Shown here: positions 37,691-48,358 of the stretch, one piece after another | Layout: every line of letters begins with the position of its first letter | How positions within the stretch are numbered: the stretch's first letter is position 1 | DNA from: Apus apus | Lineage: Eukaryota > Chordata > Aves > Apodiformes > Apodidae | Length of the DNA stretch: 64,000 nt | Reading direction: 5' to 3' | Assembly: GCF_020740795.1 (NCBI RefSeq) | Contig: NC_067286.1 | Location: 18,790,350-18,854,349, forward strand | Position numbers and translations under genes: made by a program | Notes under the pieces: model-generated | Databases searched by the model: none | What the model saw: only the letters and a program-made list of their open reading frames with translations | What the model was told of the DNA's origin: nothing

Positions 37691-38159
37691 TAAAAGTAAG
37701 CTCAGAGAAACAGAGCCATTTTTACTTCCAAAACAACTGTTAGCTGCCTATGAGATAGGGGAATCTCAGTATGGCAATATTTTCCTTTCAGCATTTCATT
37801 TGGTTAGGCCAATTGAATGCTTGCAGAAAACGTCATCCACTTCTTTGACTGTCAGAGCCAAGAATGAAGAATTGTTTCCTCGCTCTTGCTAAGCAAGGAA
37901 GCTCAACCTGTTTATGCTGGTTTTCAGCCCTCTCCAGAGAGAGATCAGAACTTCCCCCAGGTTTCTTCTCCCTTGCCCATTCCACAGATGCTCCAGCGGG
38001 TGAGACTGATCGAAGGATTGCCATGGCCGGGACTGGAAGGCAGGAGGCCAACACTATTCCTTTAAACAGCCGCCAGATGGCCAAGGAGATTCTTTAACTA
38101 CTGCAGCAGAAAATCAATGCCCGTTTTACTGCACCACAAGATTTATCCCCTGGTCTCAC

Positions 38160-38287
38160 CACTTGTGCTGCTTTCTCTGCACTCGCATTTCAGAGAACAC
38201 ATCTTCCTGGTGCAGATCCTCTCTTTCTCCTCCATAAAGGTTTTCTGTCCTCAGAATGCAGAGTTTCAAAGGGCTCACGGCAGGTGG
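38160..38287 (-). CDS. LRRC56: LRRC56 exon, linker region
   Basis: Forty-two codons and two bases in phase 0 at the start. The acceptor is TCTGTCATTTTTGCAG|CC and the donor AAGTG|GTGAGA. The peptide begins PPAVSPLKLCILRTENLY and includes the acidic EREDLHQEDVFSEMR stretch, then a basic RKQHK run. The start directly continues the K-L-G of the previous exon. The other two frames hit stops inside the exon, so the frame is decided by the sequence. It is the poorly conserved linker after the QVICGNP motif; identity rests on phase, order and splice sites more than on sequence match. Confidence 0.75.
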
Positions 38288-39397
38288 CTGCAAAAATGAC
38301 AGAAGTTATCTTGATAATCTCAGGAGCTCGCCCCAGTGCCATTTCTAGATTCTGGATTTTAGAAGGCATCAAAGTTCTCTGTTACTCCTGAGTTTTCAAA
38401 TCACCCCTCACCATTTTCTTGCTGTTCAGTTTTAAGAAGCCTCATGCCCCAGCTGCATTCACTGTTACAGCTTGATAAACATAGGGTGGCCATAACAAAA
38501 ATGTTGATTTATATCTTTCTTACTGGTGTGTAAGCCTGTTCCATCTATGCAAATAAGCATATTAAGACCAGTATCACAGAAACTGCATAATTCAGCATAT
38601 AACTGCAGTGCCCTTCCACATCCTAGTTTATAACACACAGCAGTTCACTCAAATGTTCAAATTTGTTTCAGAAGAGCTTCTAGTGTTCGGGTGGTAGCAA
38701 CAGAGACAAGGGAGGAACACATTTTTTCCAGCAGTTCTTCAACATATGTTGTCAGCATTAAGTGATGCTGCTAGCAGCACAGTGATGCAGGCATTCTGTG
38801 CACACTGATTTCCTGGTTGCAGCCTGATCACACATTCATTCATGCTGTGTTGAACCTCAGAGCCCACAAAAGCTAACCATGACAAACCAGACTGCACCAC
38901 CATACACACATGGGTATTTGTCTCATTCATTGAATGGCAAAATGAGCAGGCTGACCCACAGGGCTGGGGTACCACCCCACTGCTAAGAGGAATAAATGTT
39001 GGTTTTGTGTTTATTCAGTCAATAGGAATGACCTTGCAACATTAGTGATCTGACTATTTATGCCAACATCACAGAAAGATTGCTGAAAAAGAAACTTTTG
39101 CTTAACAGCTGTTGTAGAAACACCATTAAATTTTGCAATCCTGCCTTGTGTTTTGCTCAGCCAGGATGATAGGAAAGGTGCCATCAGAAGCTGATACATT
39201 ATTTTCACTTGTTCCTTTACAGCTGATGGTTAACAGCTGCTAGCACAAGGGCACCCTCCTCAAGGCCAATTGCATGGTGAGGGGCTTTTGGACTACAGAA
39301 GACAGTGAGCTGCCACAAGCCATAGTGGGAGTTCAGTTCATCCCAGGATTTATGTGGGTCACCAGGCAGGAATACCAAGTATACAAGGCAAACATAC

Positions 39398-39462
39398 ACC
39401 TAGCTTTTGCCTCCTTGCATGAAGGGCCTTGGTCGGGTTCCCACATATAACTTGACTGAGTC
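39398..39462 (-). CDS. LRRC56: LRRC56 exon of 65 nt with the QVICGNP motif
   Basis: Two bases and 21 codons: LSQVICGNPTKALHARRQKL plus Gly. The acceptor has a very strong pyrimidine tract (CCTTTTTTCTTAG). Two donors overlap: GTGTAT after CTAG and GTATGT after CTAGGT. Only the second keeps phase 0 for the next exon and gives the expected K-L-G junction, so it was chosen. The motif Q-V-I-C-G-N-P-T-K-A-L followed by a basic run is diagnostic for LRRC56. The first two bases complete the Gly of the L-T-H-G motif from the exon at 40762. Confidence 0.88.
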
Positions 39463-40761
39463 CTAAGAAAAAAGGAAAAAATAAAAAATTTTACTCCAGC
39501 ATTTAAAAAATGTTGCTGTCTTTGACATCAGCCAACATAAATTCTCACAGAGAAGAGGATGTAATATTTCATGGCTCAGTGTCATCTGGCATGGTTTGAC
39601 ATTGCTGCTAAGAGGCAGTTTCTTTGCTTCTACCAGAATCTGTCTACTGCTCCTGTTCTTCCTCCTCCTTTGTGCTGGTGTAAACATCTGTGTGGCCATA
39701 CGGAGAGTCAGATCAGGGAGTAGATCCAGATCAAAACTAAATATGCTTTTTTTTCTGTGTATGTGCACTGGTTTTTTTTCTGGGTTACTTTTCAGCTGGT
39801 TCTTAACCAGTCAGGTTTCCCATGTGGCTATGCAGAAGCTCTTACCAAAACAAGAGACAAGGCAGCAAAGAGGCAGGAAGAAGCAGCGAACATTGGATGA
39901 AACTGTCTCTATCAGTAGTGGTAACTACCTAAAAGTACATGTGAAATTATGGTCTCATTCCCTGGCAAGTTGCACTAATTCCCCTGTACTTTTCTGAATG
40001 CACACTCAGCTGTTCACTCTGCATTGCTTCACTTAGTTCATCAACATGAACCGTACCTACTGCAAGGACCTGAGGTGGGACTGGCATCTGAAAGAAGCAG
40101 CCCACAATGCTAGGAAAACAAACACCATCTTCCATTCTAATCTGCACTCTACAGGCTGGTGGAGTTGCACCATTAAGGTCTTTCCAGGAACCAGAGAAGC
40201 ATGCCTTGAGAAGTGCCAAATATTGTACTGGAAATTAACTCCCTTTCCACCCAGCTGTCCCCAGGAGCTCCTAACTTGGCAGTACTTCCAGGTGGCCAGC
40301 GCATGAAGGGCAGTGGTATACCCATAGTTCAGGCAGTAGGTATGTGACATCAAGGAACTGACTCCTGTTGCTGAGGGACCCACCCGTAGAAACCCAAAAG
40401 AAAGTGCTCATTGGCAGCAGTTATGCTGCTGCAGTATGAGACTGCAGTACACATAGTTTGAGTATATGATCCAACAGGGAGTGAATGTGCATCACCATGC
40501 CTTTATAGAGGACTACCTTGGACCACATTCCTATGACGGAACAAAATATGCTCAGATGTGACTGGCAACTTCAGCAAGGGAGAGCCATCACAGTGTGGGG
40601 CTGTCAAGAGAGACAGCAGCACAAAATGCATGAAGGCAAGGGGCTGAATAGGGAGAAGCCCAGGTGACCTGCATGTTGTGCTTCAGGAGAAATAAAGGAA
40701 AGCTCACACTAGAAGGAGGCGGAACTGTGGGAAAGAACGTGATTTAAAAAACATACATTAC

Positions 40762-40818
40762 CATGTGTCAAATAACTGGAGTCATCTTCTGGGAACAGCT
40801 CAGCAGGAACAGTGGGAT
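40762..40818 (-). CDS. LRRC56: LRRC56 exon of 57 nt
   Basis: A very short exon: two bases, 18 codons and one base. The acceptor is preceded by a pyrimidine tract (GACTGTCCTCTTCCAG) and the donor is CATG|GTAATG. The peptide is PTVPAELFPEDDSSYLTH followed by a Gly split over the junction. It matches the family motif in which an acidic ED run precedes L-T-H-G and then a Q-V-x-C-G-N-P block, which is found on the next exon. It is too short to appear in a normal open-frame search. One further phase 1-1 exon may lie between this and the exon at 44074, because the family usually has more sequence before the acidic run; none was found. Confidence 0.82.
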
Positions 40819-41587
40819 CTGGAAGAGGACAGTCATTATACAACAAGCAGGCATTGCTACATCTCTCTGCATTAGCAGACCACTGTGCATTTCCAGATCT
40901 AGAAGTTGTCAGAAGTCTTGAGCCATAACCAGATTGCCTTGCTACTGTCCCAAGATACAGATCTAAGAGAGATGTTTTACTACTGTAAGCACAGTTGTGA
41001 AAGGCTTCAAATCACACCATCACCATACACTACCAACATGGGGACTGCCACTGCACACTTGGAACTGCAGGGGACAGAAAAATCTATAATTACAGCTACA
41101 AGAAACATCCTAGAATGGGTTAAGCCTGGAGACAGTGGGCTTCCTGATGCTGCATGCAGTCCCTTGTACCTGTCCTCTGCAGATGGCAGAACCTGGGGAT
41201 CCCCAGCTAAATCAAAGTCCCTTCCTACCTTCTTCCTGCTCCTGGGCATCATGGACAGGCTGCTGGCTGCAGATGGGGTCAGGAAGAGCTCTGTGCTCAC
41301 CAGCTGCCTCTCGTTGCCCTATGGATGAGCCAGGATGTGTCCAGGAATCTGCTACTTCCTGCCTCTAATTTGCTGCCGATCTGTCTGAGGGGTAACAAGT
41401 GCAAGGCTTGCCATAGGCACAGTTCAGAGCCTCCAGTGTTAAAATACATTGCTTCAAATGCCCAGGCACAACAGAGATGGTGACACCCACCTTACCAGAG
41501 CCATTAGTCAACCAGGGCCAATAACATACCAGGAGTTATGGAAATGTCTTTATGGGAATGGCAGTGTTAGATTTTTCCAGTGCTCCC

Positions 41588-42480
41588 TCACAGAATCACA
41601 CAGAATCACTGAATTGTCATGGCTGGAAAACACCTCTACAATCACTGAGTCCAACCATCCACCCATGGGAAAAAATAACCAACCAACCAATCCAAACCAA
41701 AAATAACCAAAACACACCACAAAACCACAACCATACAACCCATAAAACCAACAACAACATACAAAAAACCTGCCATGCCCACTACATCATGTCCTGAAAG
41801 TGACACACCTACATGTTTCTTCAATACCTCCATGGATGGTGACTCCACCACTTCCCTAGGCCTAACTACACTTTCAGTAAATAAATTCTTCCTAATATGT
41901 AGTCTAAACCTCCCCTGGCATAACTTCAGGCCATTTCCTCTACTCCTATAATTATTCACTTGGGAAAAGAGGCCAACACCCACCTCACTACAACCTCCTT
42001 TCAGGTAGCTGTAGAGGGCAATGAGGTCTCCCCTCAGCCTCCTCCAAACTAAACAAACCCAGGTCTCTCAGCCACTCCTCACAGGACTTGTTCTCTAGAC
42101 CCTTCACCAGCTTGGTGGCTCTTGTCTGGACACACTGCAGCCTCTCAATGTCCTTCCTGTAGTGAAGGGCCCAGAACTGCACACAGCACTCAAGGTGCAG
42201 CCTCACCAGTGCTGAGTAGAGGCACATAGTCGCCTCCCTACTCCTGCTGGCCACGCTATTCCTGATGCAGGCCAGGATGCTCTTGGCCTTCTTGGCCACC
42301 TGGACACACTGCTGGCTCATGTTAAGCCAGATATTCACCAGCATCCCCAGGTCCTTTTCTGTTGGGCAACAAGCCTGTAGCATTGCCTGGGGTTGTTGTG
42401 ACTGAAATGCAGGACCTGGCACTTGGCCTTGTTGAACCTCATACAATTGGCCTCAGCCCATCAATCCAGCTTGTAAAGGT
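41588..42480 (-). mobile_element. CR1 LINE in an LRRC56 intron
   Basis: About 890 bp of CR1 3' part on the minus strand, the same strand as LRRC56, inside the intron between the exons at 44074 and 40818. It begins with CACAGAATCACACAGAATC and ends near CAATCCAGCTTGTAAAGG. An A/C-rich stretch at 41680-41765 (CCAACCAACCAATCC and similar) is an internal insertion or expansion near the tail. Confidence 0.93.
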
Positions 42481-44073
42481 TGGGTTTTTTCCTCCCATTG
42501 CAGGGAGTAGCTGGGACCAGCCTGCTTGATCTCCCATCCCAGGAATGACTGGAGCCTTCCCTGCTTTGCTTCACGGGCCGAGTGCTTGACAGGCCTCAGA
42601 AACAGATACTTCTCTACCACCAAAAGAAAGGTAAAAACTTAGTTTTCATAATGCTGTAGGTCACAATGGATTATACAAAAGCTGGTGAAGGTAGACAGAG
42701 GCTTGTCCTCTTATCTGCCCAACTGCTGGCTGTCCCCGGGGCACAGCACAGCTGTAAGAGCAGAATGTGCAGACAACAACCCACAGGAGACCACATTTCA
42801 TTTCAGAGGAACAGCATGCTTTGTAAAGTGTTGAGCATTTACCAGCTCCACAGTGAAGCAATCAGGTCTGCAGTAATATGACCATTTCCTTAAGAGTTAC
42901 TGTTAGGGACTTTTACAATCTCTTAGCCACAGTTGTTAATACAAACCTGTGAAATACACAGTGTGTAAAAAGTACCTGAGTCAACAAAGCAACAAAGTCA
43001 ACAAAGAATGAAAAAAATATGGGAATGTCCGAACCTGACCATATGAGCTCATCAGTTTAGAGCTGAAGGCAAGAATATAAGTCTGGTTACACTAGCAAAC
43101 CATACAAATTCACAATTTTGTGCTCCGTCCCCACTGTTTCTGTCAACGTACTTTGTTAACTAGTTTTCTGAACCATAGCTGATATTGCCAAAGCAGGGTC
43201 ACTGAGGGATCAAATATTAATCAGTTTTATCCCTATCATAACTACTACTACATCTAATGATTTGGAACCACAGGGATTAAATAAATCACAAATGTATGTA
43301 CTTATTCCAAAACAAACTACATTTTTAATGGAGTAGAGTTGGCAGGCAAACCACGACAGGGGAGGGCTGGGAAGCCAACTGCATAGCCCACACTAATGCA
43401 AAGCAGCAGGAGCAGTTATAGGAAATACTTTGTAATATTTAATGGTATGAGGTAAAGTGCATGTAGCATGATACATAAAAGCATGGGCATCTGAACTATA
43501 AACAAGGCTACAGGCAAGGTGACAGCAGATTTATTTTCAAACCATTTACTCTCTACTAATGAATGTAATGGACTTAATCAGAGAGGCAGAGAAAATTGAA
43601 CAGATCTATTACAAGATCATGCACCCTCAGTTGCTAAGATGTTGATACCATTGAGGGGTGGTGATCAAATTGCCTTTCCTATTCTGAAACTGGAGTAGGA
43701 AATCCTGCTACACCCATGCTATGTGGGGTTGACTGTTACCACAGAAAGGGCTGTGAACAGCTGTTGTTGAAACATTCCTTTCCAAGCTTTGCCACTTTCC
43801 ATTCCACAGAATTAAAGCTAAGTACAGACTCCCAGCTACTGCTGTATTTGATTGATGCTCCAGAAGTCATCTGCATTTTTCTGATCTTGATGCCCAGCTT
43901 AGGACAGCTTTCATTTAAATCTGAACTGTGTAGAATTCCAGCTTCCTCACTTCCCAAGTGAAGAAGACTTTGCTATAATGAAATGTTGCCTTTGAAAGAC
44001 CAGCTTGTTCAGCATCTTCTTTTTCACACATCATAAATCTGAAAAGTGAACCCCAACAGGAAACCTTGCATAC

Positions 44074-44251
44074 CTAACCATGAAATGTCTCCAGCTAAAG
44101 CACCTTCCTTGATGGATTCCTTGGTAATTAGGCAATCCTCATGCATCTTTTTGGAAGGAAGGAGAGCAGTCTGGCTTGCTGGTATGTCATCCAAATACTC
44201 CAAGTGGGGAATGAGTTTTTTTACTTCAGCTCTGTAATTATAATCTGGTTC
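44074..44251 (-). CDS. LRRC56: LRRC56 exon, conserved segment after the LRRs
   Basis: Fifty-nine codons plus one base. The acceptor is TTTCTTCAG|GAA and the donor TTAG|GTATGC. The peptide starts EPDYNYRAEVKKLIPHLEYL, followed by DDIP and then an ...ITKESIKEG segment. The NYRAEV.KLIP.L..LD pattern after the repeats is the LRRC56 signature as I recall it and resembles an LRR cap. The exon ends in phase 1 with a G, which the next exon found at 40818 completes to GAT (Asp). Frame stays open past the donor to a stop 40 bases further on; the good donor and the phase match favour splicing. The upstream intron (3.4 kb) holds a minus-strand CR1 at 44859-45630. Confidence 0.88.
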
Positions 44252-44787
44252 CTGAAGAAATTGAGAAAATACACACTTGAACAGTTTATTTAACAGACTG
44301 TCAACTTCCACCAGCAGTACAGCAGTTTTCAATTTGCATGACTGCAATGCAACTTGAAATGCCTTGTATGAGGCAAACCTATTAATGTAATTCAATAGAA
44401 ATAAATACAATCAGAAGTTTAACTTCACTGTGCTTTCCCCTCACGTAATTTCTACTCAAATTGATTGTGAACATGTCCTGAGCAGCGCAAACACATGCCC
44501 CCTGCCCATGCTGTTTACCCACTGATAACTTTGGCATGTCTTTGTTATATTATGTATCATGTACAAAAAGCCCACTGATGCTCATGGAAAGCCTGGGCAC
44601 CCTCAGAATTCAGCCAGCCTCTCTTCCTGTTTTTGTGATTCTTTGGTTGGTGCATCAATACTTGGGTAATACCAAGACTTAAAAATATGTTATGACTTGA
44701 AAACACCTGCTGACAAAAAAAAAATATTATTTGCATGGATTGTGGTTTGGTTTTTTGTGTGTGGGGAGTATTTTTTGGTGGGTTTTT

Positions 44788-44811
44788 TGTTTGTTTGTTT
44801 GTTTGTTTTGG
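44788..44811. repeat. TTTG microsatellite
   Basis: Five to six TTTG units directly next to the 3' end of the CR1 at 44859, in a 110-base stretch made almost only of T and G. Confidence 0.9.
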
Positions 44812-44858
44812 TTTTGTGATTTTTGTTCATTTGTTTGGGTTTGGGTTTGGTTTTTTTA

Positions 44859-45630
44859 GAATGGTTTGCGTTGGAAGGGGCCTTAAAGATCACTTAGTTC
44901 CAATGCTCCTGAATAGGCAGGGACACCTTCCACTAGATCAGGTTGCTCACAGCCTCACTGAGTCTGGTCTTGGACGCTTCCAAGGATGGGGCATCTACAA
45001 CTCCTCCGGGCAATCTGTTCCAGTGTCTCACCACCATCACACTAAATAAATGTCTTCCTAATGTCTAACCTAAATCTACCCTCTTCCAGTTTAAAACCAT
45101 TACCCCTGGTCCTATCGTTTCATGCCCTTATAAAAAGTCCCTCCCCAGCTTTCCTGTAGCCCCTTCAGGTACTAGAAGGCTGCTATAAGGTCTCCCTGGA
45201 GCCTTCTCTTCTCCAGTCTGAACAGCCCCAATTCTCGCAGCCTGTCTTTGTAGGAGAGGGCTCCAGCCCCCCATTTATCTTTGTGGCCCTTCTCTGGACT
45301 CTCTCCAAGAGCTTCCTGCATTGGGGGCTCCAGAACTGGACACAGTACTCAAGCTTGGTGTTTCATGAGAGCAGAGTAGAGGGGTAGAATCACCTGCCTC
45401 AACCTGCTGATCATACTTCTGTTGATGCAGTCCAGGACATGGTTGGCTTTCTGGGCTGCAAGCACACATTGCCAGCTTATGTTGAGCTTCTCATCAATCA
45501 ACACCCCCAAGTGATGTCAATCCATTCCCTGCCTGACCTGTATTTGTGCTTGGGATGGCCCCGACCCATGCACAGGACCTTGTACATGGCCTTGTTGAAC
45601 TTCATGAGGTTGGCAGTGGTCTTCAGGGGT
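44859..45630 (-). mobile_element. CR1 LINE in an LRRC56 intron
   Basis: About 770 bp of CR1 3' part on the minus strand between the exons at 47655 and 44251. It starts at AGAATGGTTTGCGTTGG beside a TTTG microsatellite and ends at TTCATGAGGTTGGCAGTGG. It belongs to a subfamily different from the one at 31361. Confidence 0.93.
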
Positions 45631-47654
45631 TTGGTATGTGATTTGATACACTGTTAGAAGTGATGGCTTATTTCAAAGTACATTTTTGTTCTGCAAGAGG
45701 TTGCATGCCAACATGAGGTACACAGAAGGCTAAAACAGACTACACTCGTGTTTCTTTTGTTTGTGTTGGAAAATCAACTTAATTGCTCCCAAAGCATATG
45801 AACTCAGTGTGACAGGAATGGGCTAAAGCACTGGTACAGCCTCCTTCTTCATGTGTGGGTGGAGCTGGCATATTATAAAATTATTGATGAGCACATGTAC
45901 GTCTGAACCAATCCAGAATGTTACAACTGTGCTTGGAGATCATGCAAATTGAGCTGTTTTGTATGGATTCCAATGGTAGAAAGACAGTTTCACGTGGCAC
46001 CTTCATCTTTGCAAAAACTTAGCAATTCCTCAGGGCTGCCTCAGTCATGCTGCTTTGCAATTAGAATGTTATTGGCTAAAATAGTCTCATAATACAAGGC
46101 AGCAAATGGTGATGGCAATCTCTTCTGCTTAAAGAAAGTATAAAGCAAGAGTGCACTGCTAGTGTCAGAATATGAATGGACAGCAACTTACAAATCAATT
46201 GCTTAATCTAGATAAAGTCACTTTTTTTTTAAGACATTGCGTGCAGTATTAGAAAACCCCACAAAGCAAAGTCCTCATTCCACATGGGGTTGTCACAAAC
46301 AGAAATCTTCCTGTGGAACCTGGCTAGCTGTATGCTCCCTCCCTCTGCACAACACAGCACCGAGGCTAGCAGAGTGAACTCACCAAATAAAGCATGTGTT
46401 TGTTGTTGTTAAGAGGCAGACACTAAATTTATCTAACTAAGCCTTTAATCTTAATTTAGAAAACGAGCCAACCAATTGCCATGCTACCCTGTACCATATG
46501 TACGCCTGGGCTGCAGCCAATTTCCAGCCATGCTCTGTTGGAGAGAAGCATCATGTCATGCTCATGTTACATTACTGCAACAGAAGCTGCAGAATTTATC
46601 ATCAGGTTGTTGCTCTTGGTTTAGATTACAGGGGAAGATGAGCTCATCTGAAAATCAAATTACAGAGAGCAGTCTGTCTGAAGAAATAGCAGTAAATTTA
46701 GCTGGAGCATTATGTTGACTGAAAGTAAATAAATAGGAGAGCTTTTGCAGAGCTCCAACAAGGGCCAGAATACAAGAAGGAGCTTGAGGAATTAGAGCTG
46801 GCCATCTAGGACACACCAAAGTAAGCTTACACCTGTTCTTTTACATATTTATACTTATATTTATACTTTTATGTACCATGAAGAAATGCAAATAACATCA
46901 GTTGAAACCAAGAAAGCATCAAAGCTCACAGAGTCAGGCCTCAGCAGACAAGAGCAGGGTCAGCTTTGTAACCATGCCAGGGCTGTGTTTACACTCAGCT
47001 GTTTTACACAGCTTCCCAGTGTAAAACATATGATCGTGGAGATTCCCTCACCAAATTCTGACTGGCATTTGAATGCCACTACTTGCACAGGAGCAGAGAC
47101 AGCCATAACCAAGTTTTAGTGATAACACCTTAGTTTTCAAGTCTAAAACCAGCACCCTTTTACACAAATTAATGGCAGGGGCACGATCACTTTGAAATGC
47201 ACAGCGAAGCTATGGAGTATGGCACAGAGGACTCAGTGCCAGCTCCTGCTCTGCTTTCTAACCCCTGTGGTATCAGGTCTTTACAGTGCCATCGGGGATT
47301 GTGCTACCCTTAGTGATTGCTGTGTATTGCATGGCTAGATGTGTATCCATAGATCTGTGACCTTCCAAATCACCTGAATGACCATATATTGTGCACTGGC
47401 CATAAACTGTCATCTGATGCTTTGCATTAGACATTATGTGATCGAAACAGGGAACAGTCTTATTTGATCAAGTTTTTTAAACTCTGATTTTCTTCAAGTT
47501 ACCTTTTCAGTACCTGCCAAGATGTTTATTTTTATACCCCAACAATTCACTCAGAATGACACAGTAGGAAGATGCAGAACTGTCTCCCATTTCCAACTCA
47601 AATTAAAAGAGCACTGCCAAATATTAACACAATATGTGCAAATCAAGTCCTCAC

Positions 47655-47852
47655 CTCTGCAGATTCTGCATTTGGCTTCAGACAAATAAGGTTGCCCTCC
47701 ACCGTCAGGTGGCTCAGCTTGCAACAAAGTCCCAGGTACTGCATCTGGTTAATGTCCTCAATATTGTTCCCTTCCAGGTCCAAAACCTCAAGGCAATCCA
47801 ACCAGGTCAGCTGGCTCAGGTCTGAGATATTGTTATAGGCTATGTAGAGTTC
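47655..47852 (-). CDS. LRRC56: LRRC56 exon, central leucine-rich repeats
   Basis: Sixty-six codons in phase 0 at both ends. The acceptor is CTTCTGCTGAG|GAA and the donor GAG|GTGAGG. The peptide begins ELYIAYNNISDLSQL and continues with LEVLDLEGNNIEDI and a third repeat ending in the EGNLICL motif, so it carries three SDS22-like repeats (L..L.L..N.I.D....). It is the most strongly conserved part of LRRC56 and gives the gene its identity. The 409-bp intron upstream joins it to the previous LRR exon without a frame change. SDS22-like repeats also occur in other ciliary proteins, but the next exon fits LRRC56 specifically. Confidence 0.9.
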
Positions 47853-48261
47853 CTCAGCAGAAGTAAACAGAATAAATATGTAAACCACAGGTTTGTACAA
47901 GTAAAACTCAAGCTTTGTAAAATACTTTTTAATATTCAAAATATTACATAGCACAGAATGAAATTACCATGGAAGCGAACATTTCCCAAGTGTGGCTGCT
48001 GCTGACTTAAACAACTAGAGCTAATGTGGCATATTAATGCTATGATACATTAGACATCTTCAGGACCAGACCTGAATATTACACCTCATTTAAAAAAAAA
48101 ATAATACTGTAGCATCTGTTAATCTAAAACATTCAAGCCATTCAACTGAAGTCCTTTAGCAAAACAAAGGGTGAAAAGAGAACAAAGACTACAGGTAAAG
48201 AGAAGAGTTCAACTGAAGATAGTTTTAAGATTGTAATTTGGCAAGGCACATCTATACTTAC

Positions 48262-48358
48262 TTTTAGGGAGCTGCAGGAAGATATCCCATCTAAATCTGA
48301 GAGCCCACAATGAGCCATCCACAGGATGTGGAGATGGGACAATGTGGTTCCAAGATCC
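48262..48358 (-). CDS. LRRC56: LRRC56 exon, first leucine-rich repeats
   Basis: This internal exon encodes 32 codons starting DLGTTLSHLHILWM and ending SSCSSLK, an LRR with the L..L.IL......L.DL.G pattern. The acceptor is TTTTCTTTTATAAG and the donor is AAA|GTAAGT. The first base completes a codon from the previous exon, probably Arg (the family has R-D-L-G here), so the missing upstream exon should end in AG. Leucine-rich repeats form a curved protein-binding surface. The amino-acid match to LRRC56 comes from my memory of the family, not from a search. The open frame continues upstream through the acceptor for about 35 more codons, but that stretch does not look like LRRC56 and is taken as intron. 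Confidence 0.88.

Larger units (their letters stand above)
36539..48358 (-). other. LRRC56: LRRC56 locus, part of gene (seven coding exons and their introns)
   Basis: This is the span of the recognised part of LRRC56, read on the minus strand. Seven exons of 97, 198, 178, 57, 65, 128 and 194 nt are separated by introns of 409, 3403, 3255, 1299, 1110 and 1427 bp. All phases agree and no stop interrupts the 305 codons. Known for the family: LRRC56 is a cilium and flagellum protein linked to intraflagellar transport and to bringing dynein arms into the axoneme; human mutations cause a motile ciliopathy. In human the gene lies next to HRAS, head to head, which would place HRAS above 64 kb here if synteny holds. 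CR1 copies sit in introns 2 and 3 and an LTR in the last intron. The N-terminal exons and the end of the gene are not resolved. Confidence 0.88.

Noticed and set aside
39596..39997. 133-codon plus-strand frame with a hydrophobic start, looking like a membrane protein
   Set aside because: It lies in an LRRC56 intron, runs through T-rich sequence that gives Leu and Phe by chance, and has no known motif.
42480..42640. Possible further LRRC56 exon on the minus strand after TTTCTTTTGGTGGTAG
   Set aside because: The frame is open and starts in a fitting phase, but there is no good donor and no similarity to the family.
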